Of a DNA stretch of 10,545 nt, positions 1 to 6,776 are shown piece after piece. Numbering within the stretch: position 1 is the stretch's first letter; each line of letters starts with the position of its first letter. The notes under the pieces are model-generated. The model was not told the DNA's origin. It did no database searches and saw only the letters and a list, made by a program, of their open reading frames with translations. Location of the stretch: the NCBI GenBank assembly GCA_964498255.1, contig CAZCGW010000041.1, positions 1 to 10,545 on the forward strand. Direction: 5' to 3'. The position numbers were made by a program, and so were the translations under genes. The DNA is from Fluviibacter sp964498255. Its GTDB lineage: Bacteria; Pseudomonadota; Gammaproteobacteria; Burkholderiales; Rhodocyclaceae.

Positions 1-1361
1 GTTTCCGAACCCAGCGTCGATGCCAGGTAGACACCATAGTTCCAGTTGAAGGCTTCGTAAACGAGTGGCACGGTCGTTGCACGACGGCCACCGAAGATGA
101 ATGCGGAGATTGGTACGCCAGCAGGATCTTCCCAGGCGCTATCCACCGACGGACACTGGTTGGCAGGTGCCGTGAAACGTGAATTCGGGTGAGCAGCCTT
201 GCGACCCGATTCCTTGGCCATTTCCGGCGTCCAGTCTTTACCTTGCCAGTCGATCAGATGTGCAGGGGCTTCTTTGGTCAGGCCTTCCCACCATACATCG
301 CCGTCGTCGGTTAGTGCGACGTTCGTGAAGATGATGTTTTCTTTCAGTGTGGCCAGCGCGTTGTAGTTGGTTTTTTCGCTGGTGCCCGGGGCAACGCCAA
401 AGAAGCCGGCTTCCGGGTTAATCGCGTAGAAACGGGTAACGCCATCCTTGTCTTTGCGTGGCTTGATCCAGGCAATGTCATCACCAATGGTGGTGATCTT
501 CCAGCCGTTAAAGCTTTGTGGCGGAATCAGCATGGCAAAGTTGGTCTTGCCGCAAGCCGATGGGAATGCCGCTGCAACGTAAGATTTTTCGCCCTCTGGC
601 GATTCAACGCCAAGAATCAGCATGTGCTCGGCCAGCCAGCCTTCGTCGCGCGCCATGCTCGAAGCGATACGCAGGGCAAAACATTTTTTGCCGAGTAGTG
701 CGTTGCCGCCGTAGCCCGAACCGTAAGACCAGATTTCACGGGTTTCAGGATAGTGAACAATGTACTTGGTGTCTGGGTTGCATGGCCAGGCAGAATCTTT
801 CTCTCCTTTGGCCAGGGGTGCACCAACAGTGTGTACGCAAGGCACAAATTCACCATCGGTGCCGAGCAGTTCAACAACGGCCTTGCCCATACGGGTCATG
901 GTGCGCATGTTGGTAACGACGTAAGGCGAATCGGAAATCTCGATACCGATGTGCGCAATCGGGGAACCCAGTGGACCCATCGAGAACGGAATCACGTACA
1001 TCGTGCGGCCATGCATACAGCCCTTGAACAGACCGTTCAGGGTGGCGCGCATCTTGGCAGGCTCTTCCCAGTTGTTGGTTGGGCCGGCATCAATCTGCTT
1101 TTCCGAGCAGATGTAGGTGCGGTCTTCAACGCGGGCAACGTCCGATGGATCGGAGAACGCTAGGTACGAATTTGGGCGCTTGGCTTCATTCAGCTTGATC
1201 AGCGTTCCCGAAGCGACCATTTGTGCGCACAGGCGGTCGTATTCTTCTTGCGAGCCATCACACCAGACAACCTGATCAGGCTCTGTCAGTTGAGCAATTT
1301 CTTCAACCCAAGCCTTGAGGCGGGTGTTCTTAGCGTATTCAGGGGCGTTGATGGCGACCAT
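1..1361 (-). CDS. pckG: Phosphoenolpyruvate carboxykinase (GTP), 3' end outside the window
   Basis: Cytosolic enzyme that converts oxaloacetate and GTP to phosphoenolpyruvate, CO2 and GDP, the entry step of gluconeogenesis from C4 acids. I translated the minus strand by hand; about 453 codons are open from the ATG at 1359-1361 to the window edge, out of the roughly 600 usual for the family, so the C-terminal quarter is missing only because the window ends. Family marks seen: the P-loop (kinase-1) motif FPSACGKTN at residues 266-274, carrying the hyper-reactive Cys of GTP-type enzymes; the metal-site stretch GDDIAW around residues 293-297; the YGSGYGGNALLGKKC block before the P-loop; and a FIFGGRR block near the cut end. 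A good AGGAG lies five to six bases before the ATG. It is divergent from maeB. The ATP-type PckA family is unrelated in sequence and is ruled out. Confidence 0.97.
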   Translation of the reverse strand, partial: MVAINAPEYAKNTRLKAWVEEIAQLTEPDQVVWCDGSQEEYDRLCAQMVASGTLIKLNEAKRPNSYLAFSDPSDVARVEDRTYICSEKQIDAGPTNNWEEPAKMRATLNGLFKGCMHGRTMYVIPFSMGPLGSPIAHIGIEISDSPYVVTNMRTMTRMGKAVVELLGTDGEFVPCVHTVGAPLAKGEKDSAWPCNPDTKYIVHYPETREIWSYGSGYGGNALLGKKCFALRIASSMARDEGWLAEHMLILGVESPEGEKSYVAAAFPSACGKTNFAMLIPPQSFNGWKITTIGDDIAWIKPRKDKDGVTRFYAINPEAGFFGVAPGTSEKTNYNALATLKENIIFTNVALTDDGDVWWEGLTKEAPAHLIDWQGKDWTPEMAKESGRKAAHPNSRFTAPANQCPSVDSAWEDPAGVPISAFIFGGRRATTVPLVYEAFNWNYGVYLASTLGSE

Positions 1362-1479
1362 GGTTTCTCCTGTATGTCCTTGTTGCTGTCCGCTGGATTG
1401 GGTTGGCTGAAGCGTGCCGACCAGTCTTTTTGTGGTGAATGTCCGGTGCGCAAAGGCGCATCTCTCATATAAGACTGTA

Positions 1480-1508
1480 ATTATCGCACTTCATGCACAG
1501 CTAAGAAA
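1480..1508 (-). promoter_or_regulatory. Possible pckG promoter
   Basis: Reading the minus strand, GATAAT (1480-1485) is a 5/6 match to a sigma-70 -10 box. Seventeen bases upstream lies a poor -35, TTTCTT (1503-1508). It would give pckG a leader of roughly 110 bases. That leader contains a small hairpin with arms TGCGC and GCGCA at 1447-1460. The weak -35 suggests that an activator may be needed, or that the call is wrong. Confidence 0.3.
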
Positions 1509-1542
1509 GTCGGCGTATGCTTTCACCAAAGAATAATTCCCG

Positions 1543-1547
1543 AGGAG
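1543..1547 (+). promoter_or_regulatory. Ribosome binding site that favours the GTG start of maeB
   Basis: AGGAG lies eight bases before the GTG at 1556. The longer in-frame start, ATG 1517, has only a weak purine stretch (AAGAAAG) before it. The 13 extra residues it would add look unlike the start of MaeB proteins. The site supports initiation at 1556. Confidence 0.6.
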
Positions 1548-1555
1548 ATGGTGCT

Positions 1556-3904
1556 GTGAGCGACAAAATCGATAAAAAACAAACTGATAGCGGCGATTCT
1601 GCAAAAAACAACACACAACGGCTCCGCGAATCGGCGCTTTACTATCATCGCTTCCCCAAGCCGGGCAAGATTGCCGTAACGCCCACCAAGCAATTAACCA
1701 ACCAATACGACCTCTCTATGGCCTATTCGCCCGGGGTGGCGGCGGCTTGTGAGGAAATCGTTGCCAAGCCGGAAGAAGTTGCTACGCTCACCTCCAGAGC
1801 AAATCTTGTGGGTGTAATTACCAATGGTACGGCGGTACTCGGTTTAGGAAATATCGGCCCACTGGCGGCTAAGCCAGTGATGGAGGGCAAGGGCGTTCTC
1901 TTCAAAAAATTTGCCAACATCGATGTGTTCGATCTGGAAGTCAGTGAAAACGACCCGGATAAGCTGGTCGAAATTATTGCCAGCCTGGAACCCACCTTCG
2001 GCGGGATTAATCTTGAAGATATTAAAGCGCCTGAATGCTTTTATATTGAAAAGAAATTGCGTGAGCGCATGAAGATTCCGGTCTTCCATGATGACCAGCA
2101 TGGTACGGCCATTGTGGTTGGCGCGGCGTTACTCAACGGGCTGCATCTGTTGGGCAAAGACATGAAGCAGGTGAAGCTGGTGACCTCGGGCGCAGGCGCT
2201 GCTGCTCTGGCGTGTCTGGGGCTGTTGGTGCAACTGGGTGTGCCCGTTGAGAATATCTGGGTGACTGACATTCATGGCGTGGTCTACGAAGGTCGCCCGG
2301 AAGACATGGATGAGATTAAGGCGCGTTATGCCAAGAAAACGGATGCGCGCACGCTTGGCGAAGTCATCGAAGGCGCGGATGTGTTTCTGGGCCTCTCAGC
2401 GGGCGGCGTGTTAAAGCCGGAGATGGTGGTCAAGATGGCCAAGGATCCGTTGATTCTGGCGCTGGCTAACCCAACACCGGAAATTCTGCCGCATGAAGTG
2501 AAGGCAGTGCGTGATGATGCAATCATCGCAACGGGTCGTTCGGACTATCCGAATCAGGTCAATAACGTGCTGTGTTTCCCGTTCATTTTCCGCGGCGCGC
2601 TGGATGTGGGTGCCTCGACCATTACAGAAGAAATGAAGCTGGCTGCGGTTAAAGCGATTGCGGATCTGGCACGCGCCGAGCAATCGGATGTGGTGGCCTC
2701 GGCCTACGGAGAGAAGGTGAGCGGTTTTGGCCACGAATACCTGATTCCTAAACCATTCGACCCACGTTTAATTGTAAAGATTGCGCCGGCCGTGGCGAAA
2801 GCCGCGATGGACTCCGGCGTTGCAACCCGTCCGATTCGTGACTGGGATTCCTATCTGCAAAGCCTCAATGATTTTGTCTACCACTCCGGCATGATCATGA
2901 AGCCGGTGTTTGCCCAAGCTAAGCTGTCGCCCAAACGCATTGTCTTTGCAGAAGGTGAAGAAGAGCGCGTGTTGCGTGCGGTACAGGTGATCTGTGATGA
3001 AGAAATCGCCAAACCGGTACTGATTGGCCGCCCCGCAGAAATTGCCCGCAAGATCGAAGCCGCCGGTTTGCGTATCCGCCCGGATGTCGATTTTGAGATC
3101 ATCTATAACGATGGCCCGTTCTTCGAAGCACACTACGATGAGTTCTGGCAGGAATATCATCGGCTGACCGAGCGCAAGGGCGTGGGCGCAGAATATGCGA
3201 AGCGTGAGATTCGTCGCCGTGCAACGCTCTATGCGGCACTCATGGTCCGTCTTGGCTATGCCGATGGTCTGGTATGCGGCACGTTCGGACGTTATGAGTT
3301 ACATCTGACACACGTTGAAAATATTATCGGTAATGCCGAAGGGGTTGATCGACTGTCAGCTATGAATTTGCTGATGCTGCCGGGGCGCACCGTGTTTATT
3401 GCGGACACGTATGTAAATTACGACCCCACAGTAGAAGAACTGGTCACTACGACGCTGTTGGCAGCCGAAGAGATCCGTCGTTTCGGTATTGCGCCTAAGG
3501 TGGCTTTGCTCTCGCATTCTTCGTTTGGCAGCATGGATACACCGACCGCGCAGAAGATGCGTGCACTCTTGGCGCGTCTGCATGAAGTGGCGCCAGCGCT
3601 GGAAGTGGAGGGTGAGATGCATGGTGATGCCGCCCTGGATGACGTGATCCGTTCACAGGTCTTCCCGAACAGTCGCCTGAAAGGTGCCGCTAATCTGCTG
3701 GTGATGCCGAATCTGGATGCTGCCAATATTGCGTTTAACCTGCTTAAGGTAGCGGCAGGAGACAACCTTACCGTAGGACCGATTCTGCTGGGTTCGCGTA
3801 AACCGGCGCATATCCTGACACCAACGGCAACGGTACGGCGTATTGTTAACGTGACAGCGCTAGCCGTGGTTGATGCGCTGATGGACGAGCAGCAGCAAAG
3901 CTGA
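1556..3904 (+). CDS. maeB: NADP-dependent malic enzyme, hybrid type with phosphotransacetylase-like C-terminal domain
   Basis: Decarboxylates malate to pyruvate and CO2 with reduction of NADP+, supplying pyruvate and NADPH during growth on C4 acids or acetate. From the GTG start it is 782 residues, close to E. coli MaeB (759) and clearly alignable along its length. Domain order: malic enzyme N-terminal domain (about 15-155) with AYSPGVA holding the catalytic Tyr (about 57) and KPVMEGK holding the catalytic Lys (about 112); metal-binding NLEDIKAPE and HDDQHGTA; a Rossmann domain with GAGAAA at 212-217 and the TGRSDYPNQVNN block; then from about 459 (PKRIVFAEGEEERVL) to the end a PTA/PTB-like domain. 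In studied MaeB proteins this last domain is regulatory, binds acetyl-CoA and has no phosphotransacetylase activity. ATG 1517 is an alternative start, adding 13 residues. It is divergent from pckG and followed by a hairpin terminator. NADP preference is inferred from the family. Confidence 0.96.
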   Translation: MSDKIDKKQTDSGDSAKNNTQRLRESALYYHRFPKPGKIAVTPTKQLTNQYDLSMAYSPGVAAACEEIVAKPEEVATLTSRANLVGVITNGTAVLGLGNIGPLAAKPVMEGKGVLFKKFANIDVFDLEVSENDPDKLVEIIASLEPTFGGINLEDIKAPECFYIEKKLRERMKIPVFHDDQHGTAIVVGAALLNGLHLLGKDMKQVKLVTSGAGAAALACLGLLVQLGVPVENIWVTDIHGVVYEGRPEDMDEIKARYAKKTDARTLGEVIEGADVFLGLSAGGVLKPEMVVKMAKDPLILALANPTPEILPHEVKAVRDDAIIATGRSDYPNQVNNVLCFPFIFRGALDVGASTITEEMKLAAVKAIADLARAEQSDVVASAYGEKVSGFGHEYLIPKPFDPRLIVKIAPAVAKAAMDSGVATRPIRDWDSYLQSLNDFVYHSGMIMKPVFAQAKLSPKRIVFAEGEEERVLRAVQVICDEEIAKPVLIGRPAEIARKIEAAGLRIRPDVDFEIIYNDGPFFEAHYDEFWQEYHRLTERKGVGAEYAKREIRRRATLYAALMVRLGYADGLVCGTFGRYELHLTHVENIIGNAEGVDRLSAMNLLMLPGRTVFIADTYVNYDPTVEELVTTTLLAAEEIRRFGIAPKVALLSHSSFGSMDTPTAQKMRALLARLHEVAPALEVEGEMHGDAALDDVIRSQVFPNSRLKGAANLLVMPNLDAANIAFNLLKVAAGDNLTVGPILLGSRKPAHILTPTATVRRIVNVTALAVVDALMDEQQQS

Positions 3905-3952
3905 AAAATTGCTTAAGAGAGATCGGCTATCTTGTTAATTTGATTGGTTTTG

Positions 3953-3982
3953 CACTCGGATTTTCTTTGGAAAATCCGGGTG
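3953..3982 (+). terminator. Hairpin terminator after maeB
   Basis: Arms 3953-3965 and 3970-3982 form a 13-pair stem containing one G-T wobble, with a four-base TTTG loop. It starts 48 bases after the maeB stop. Only a short T stretch (TTTG) follows the stem, so termination may be incomplete. The loop and right arm also carry the candidate -35 box of the pbpG promoter. Confidence 0.55.
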
Positions 3983-3995
3983 TTTGCGCTAGAAT
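3967..3995 (+). promoter_or_regulatory. Candidate sigma-70 promoter of pbpG
   Basis: TTGGAA (3967-3972, 4/6 match) and TAGAAT (3990-3995, 5/6 match) are separated by the ideal 17 bases. The start of transcription would fall near 4002, about 60 bases before the pbpG start codon. The -35 box sits inside the maeB terminator hairpin. Confidence 0.5.
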
Positions 3996-4017
3996 GTAGC
4001 CATTGAATATGATCTAG

Positions 4018-4048
4018 GTTCCACCGGCCTTAATTGGTGGGGCTTTTT
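4018..4048 (+). terminator. Hairpin with T-run in the pbpG leader (terminator or attenuator)
   Basis: Arms 4018-4025 and 4036-4043 pair over eight bases, including two G-T wobbles, with the five-pair core CCACC/GGTGG. They are followed at once by TTTTT (4044-4048). This has the form of an intrinsic terminator, yet it lies between the candidate promoter (3967-3995) and the pbpG start at 4062. It is either a second terminator for maeB read-through or an attenuator in the pbpG leader. Confidence 0.45.
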
Positions 4049-4061
4049 GCTTGAGTGGTGC

Positions 4062-5135
4062 ATGTCTATGGCTTTGAATAAACGTTCTCTTTCTCTGAAG
4101 TTATTGGCAGCGCTCGTTGCGAGTGGGGTGCTTTCTGCATCTGTTGGATACGCCGCACCGTCTGACAACAAACAGAGCAGCAAAACGAAGGCTGCCAGCA
4201 CAAAAAACAAGCATACGGCCAAGCCTGTGAAGTCGCAGGCCATGAAAACAACATCTAAAACGGTTGCGGCGCAGGGTGCAGCACGAGATAAAGTCGTCAG
4301 CGCTACCTCTAAGAAGCCAAGTCGTTTGCTCGCCAGTAAAAAGCCACGAGATAATCCGCCAAAAAACTGGGGCGAGTGGAATGGCCCGATAGGCAGTTCG
4401 CCTGGCCTGCATTCGCATGCGGCACTGCTGCTGGATATGCAGAACGGTGAGGCGGTGTATCAGAAGAATGCAACGCAGATCGTACCGATTGCATCGATTA
4501 CCAAGCTAATGACGGCGATGGTCATGCTCGATGCACATCTGCCGATGAACGAAGAGTTTTATATTACGGATGATGATGTTGATACCCTCAAGGGAAGCCG
4601 TTCACGTCTGGCAGTGGGCACGCAACTGACGCGACAGGAAGCGCTATTGCTGGCGCTTATGTCATCGGAAAATCGTGCGGCACATGCGTTGGGTCGGAAT
4701 TATCCCGGTGGTATACCCGCCTTTGTGGCTGCAATGAATCGTAAGGCGCAAGAGCTGGGCATGGCGAACTCCCGTTTTCTGGATCCTACGGGTCTGAATT
4801 CGGGTAACGTTTCTACGGCGCGCGATTTAGCTAAGATGGTTACCGCCGCGTCGAAGTATTCGCAGATTCGCGAAGCATCGACCACCTCAGAAGCCAAGTT
4901 TGATGTGCGTGGCCGTATGCAGGAATATCGCAACACGAACCCCTTGGTGCGTTCCGATGGCTGGGATATCGGCGTGACTAAAACCGGTTTTATCCGTGAA
5001 GCGGGTAAATGTCTGGTAATGCAAGCAAAGGTGAATAACCGTCCGATGGTCTTTGTACTACTTGATTCGGAAGGTTCGATGACCCGTGTGGGCGATGCCA
5101 ATCGTCTGAAGAAGTGGGCTGAAGCTCAGAGCTGA
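4062..5135 (+). CDS. pbpG: Periplasmic D-alanyl-D-alanine endopeptidase (penicillin-binding protein 7 type, peptidase family S11)
   Basis: Low-molecular-mass penicillin-binding protein that cleaves D-Ala-mDAP cross-links in peptidoglycan. From ATG 4062 it is 357 residues, with a signal peptide (basic NKRS, hydrophobic core, likely cleavage after VGYA at residue 31). A Lys/Ser/Thr/Ala-rich, probably disordered stretch of about 70 residues follows, then the S11 domain. The three active-site motifs are present: SITK at 145-148 (nucleophile Ser145), SEN at 202-204 and KTG at 307-309. ASITKLMTAMV and LMSSENRAA match the PbpG/DacA group. The missing C-terminal amphipathic anchor favours endopeptidase PbpG over carboxypeptidases DacA/C. 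The start at 4062 has GAG six bases upstream; ATG 4068 is possible, and a TTG at 4047 lies inside the upstream hairpin's T-run and is unlikely. It is longer than E. coli PbpG (about 310), chiefly because of the basic linker. Confidence 0.9.
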   Translation: MSMALNKRSLSLKLLAALVASGVLSASVGYAAPSDNKQSSKTKAASTKNKHTAKPVKSQAMKTTSKTVAAQGAARDKVVSATSKKPSRLLASKKPRDNPPKNWGEWNGPIGSSPGLHSHAALLLDMQNGEAVYQKNATQIVPIASITKLMTAMVMLDAHLPMNEEFYITDDDVDTLKGSRSRLAVGTQLTRQEALLLALMSSENRAAHALGRNYPGGIPAFVAAMNRKAQELGMANSRFLDPTGLNSGNVSTARDLAKMVTAASKYSQIREASTTSEAKFDVRGRMQEYRNTNPLVRSDGWDIGVTKTGFIREAGKCLVMQAKVNNRPMVFVLLDSEGSMTRVGDANRLKKWAEAQS

Positions 5136-5140
5136 TCAGC

Positions 5141-5935
5141 TTAAAGTCTCGCGCCTAGTGCGCCAGAGACTTCATCGGCGCAGGACTTGAGTGCAGGCAC
5201 CCAGATTGATTCATGCTCGCTAAATCGGTCGCTGGGGGATGATACGGAAATAGCGGCAACGAGCAACCCTTGATCATCCCTTACGGGTGCAGCAACACAC
5301 CGCAGGCCAAGTTCGGCCTCTTCATTATCAAAGGCAACGCCCGCGCGATGAACTGTCATCAAGGCTTTGTTTAATGAGGCAATACGGGTGAGAGAGTGTT
5401 CGGTGTTGCCGGGTAGGCCTGTTCGTTTAGCGTAATCTTCAACCTGAGCGGCACTTTCTTCCGCCAGGAAAAGCTTCCCCAGTGAGGTAAGGTGCAGCGG
5501 TGCTCGCGACCCGACTCTGTAGAAAACGCGCACCCTGGCCGCATTGGCAGCCGCTCGATCCAGATAGATGATCTCATCGCCGTCCCTGATGGCGAGATTG
5601 ACGGGTTCGCCAATTTGCTCATGCAGTTGCTCGATAAAAGGTCGTGCCACATCGCGGATTTGTAAACGCTCACGAACCAGGTTACCGTATTCCAGCCAGC
5701 GCAAACCCAGTCGATAAAAGCCACCAATTTGATGTTCCACCAGACCGATGCTGGCCAGTGCACCCAGAATGCGGTGCACGGTAGAGATGTTGAGGCCGGA
5801 TTCGTTTGCCAGGAGCTTGAGGCCTACGGGGGTTGCTTGCCCCGCTAGAATACCCAGTAGTAGATCTGCACGTTCGAAAACCTGGATGCCGTTATTGGTG
5901 GAAGCAGTATGTTTTGTTTGGGGCTTGGAAGTCAT
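5141..5935 (-). CDS. IclR-family transcriptional regulator
   Basis: DNA-binding regulator of 264 residues, the usual length for the family. The N-terminal winged helix-turn-helix spans about residues 17-80: LKLLANESGLNISTVHRILGALASIGLVE is the recognition region, followed by a GGFYRLGLRWLEYG wing and linker. The C-terminal IclR ligand-binding domain covers about 95-260, with RDVARPFIEQLHEQIGEPVNLAI, the LTSLGKLFLAE segment and the AAPVRDDQGLLVAAISVS segment. Ligand and targets cannot be read from the sequence. E. coli IclR senses glyoxylate and pyruvate and represses aceBAK, and a malate synthase lies 2 kb away, but this protein is not shown to be its orthologue. It is divergent from the aldehyde-dehydrogenase-like gene, its most natural target besides itself. 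Its stop is five bases from that of pbpG. No strong ribosome site precedes ATG 5935, though no better start was seen. Confidence 0.92.
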   Translation of the reverse strand: MTSKPQTKHTASTNNGIQVFERADLLLGILAGQATPVGLKLLANESGLNISTVHRILGALASIGLVEHQIGGFYRLGLRWLEYGNLVRERLQIRDVARPFIEQLHEQIGEPVNLAIRDGDEIIYLDRAAANAARVRVFYRVGSRAPLHLTSLGKLFLAEESAAQVEDYAKRTGLPGNTEHSLTRIASLNKALMTVHRAGVAFDNEEAELGLRCVAAPVRDDQGLLVAAISVSSPSDRFSEHESIWVPALKSCADEVSGALGARL

Positions 5936-5979
5936 CAGTCAGCCAGTAGGCACGTAGAAAAGATAGAATGCGCGTAGAG

Positions 5980-6018
5980 ATTTCAGAAATTAGATCGTAT
6001 TTTACTATGTGAAAACAA
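5980..6018 (-). promoter_or_regulatory. Candidate iclR-type gene promoter with overlapping palindromic operator
   Basis: On the minus strand TTGTTT (6013-6018) and TCTAAT (5989-5994, 5/6) are 18 bases apart, placing transcription start near 5982. The perfect 11-base palindrome ATTTCAGAAAT (5980-5990) covers that start site. IclR-family regulators bind such short palindromes and commonly repress themselves, so this is a reasonable operator guess. It also lies upstream of the divergent aldehyde-dehydrogenase-like gene. Confidence 0.3.
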
Positions 6019-6039
6019 ATCTTGATGCTGGGAAAAATG

Positions 6040-6762
6040 ATGACAGGTTGTTGCACTTTACCGCCGCGTGAAGCACCGGCAATTCCGCTGTGGATTAATG
6101 GTCGCCCGGTGCTGGCGATGCCGCAGGAGTTTAATGAGATCCGGGAAGCGGTTACGCAACGTTTGATTCGTCGTGTGCCTATGGTGGATCGAGAGTTGGC
6201 GGCCAGTGCTGTTGTGAGTGCGAATCAGGCGCAGCGATTAACGCCCGCAGAAGTTAAGGGCTTTCTGGCATCTTTGTTGCAAGCGCTCGAAGAACTGGAA
6301 GAGCATTTCGCCGGCCTCAGTGCCGTGGAAAGCCATGCGCATTTGGAGTCGGGCAAAGCCGACGTAGCCAATGCGATCGCCAGCATTCAGGTGCTCGTAA
6401 CGCAGCCACCCTTGTCCAGTGATGGATTGAACCACTCTATATTGGCTTTATCCGGCCCTGGTATGCCGCTTTCGGCAGCGATCAAACTGGTGCTGCCGGT
6501 AATAGTTAGTGGGAGTGCCGTTACGCTGGTGCCCGATGCGGATGCACCTTCTTGTGCGTTAGCGCTGACCGAATTGTGTGGACAATGTGGATTGCCGGAT
6601 GGATTGTTTAATGTGGTTTATGTCCGGGATCCAATCGCGTTGCAGCTGGTTAATGAACCGGGCGTTGCGCAAGTGCGTCTGTTTGGCCCGAATGCCTGGG
6701 CGCAGCGTTGGCAAAGTGCTGCACTGAATTGGACGATTCCCTGTGAGTTGGTGTTGGCCTGA
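6040..6762 (+). CDS. Truncated aldehyde-dehydrogenase-like protein, N-terminal half only, probably not catalytic
   Basis: About 240 residues against roughly 480 for a complete aldehyde dehydrogenase. Resemblance is by eye: LWINGRPV near the N-terminus (usual yINGew); ESGKADVANAIASI (usual eTGKp...a..ev); LALSGPGMPLSAAIKLVLPVIVSGSAVTLVPDA in place of the family's I-x-PWNFP...PALAAGNTVVLKPSE block; ALALTELCGQCGLPDGLFNVV, very close to consensus; and a final stretch ending ELVLA where the family has LELGGK. Key residues are changed or absent: PWNFP has lost its Asn, KPSE reads VPDA, and the whole catalytic Cys domain is missing. The frame is open throughout, so it may be a kept, repurposed protein or a recent remnant. 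Start choice is uncertain: ATG 6040 has GGGA six bases before it, and ATG 6037, ATG 6025 and TTG 6022 are in frame. Its stop is 14 bases from that of lrgB, leaving no room for the missing half. Confidence 0.7.
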   Translation: MTGCCTLPPREAPAIPLWINGRPVLAMPQEFNEIREAVTQRLIRRVPMVDRELAASAVVSANQAQRLTPAEVKGFLASLLQALEELEEHFAGLSAVESHAHLESGKADVANAIASIQVLVTQPPLSSDGLNHSILALSGPGMPLSAAIKLVLPVIVSGSAVTLVPDADAPSCALALTELCGQCGLPDGLFNVVYVRDPIALQLVNEPGVAQVRLFGPNAWAQRWQSAALNWTIPCELVLA

Positions 6763-6776
6763 TTTGTTTCGTTGAG

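Noticed and set aside
516..1163. Plus-strand open frames in the first 1.2 kb
   Set aside because: Antisense shadows of pckG, whose minus-strand translation is unmistakable from 1361 to the window edge.
1447..1460. Small hairpin TGCGC-AAAG-GCGCA in the pckG leader
   Set aside because: The stem is short and has no T-run or conserved motif, so I do not claim a riboswitch or attenuator.
1221..1472. Plus-strand open frame of 83 codons spanning the pckG start
   Set aside because: It mostly overlaps pckG antisense, has no family resemblance, and its end lies in the pckG-maeB control region.
4047..4061. TTG at 4047 as start of pbpG
   Set aside because: It falls in the T-run of the upstream hairpin, has no ribosome site, and would add five residues before a normal signal peptide.
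5130..5141. Perfect 12-base palindrome AGCTGATCAGCT at the converging stops of pbpG and the IclR gene
   Set aside because: It has no loop and no T-run on either side, so it does not make a convincing terminator; it could be chance at two abutting stop codons.
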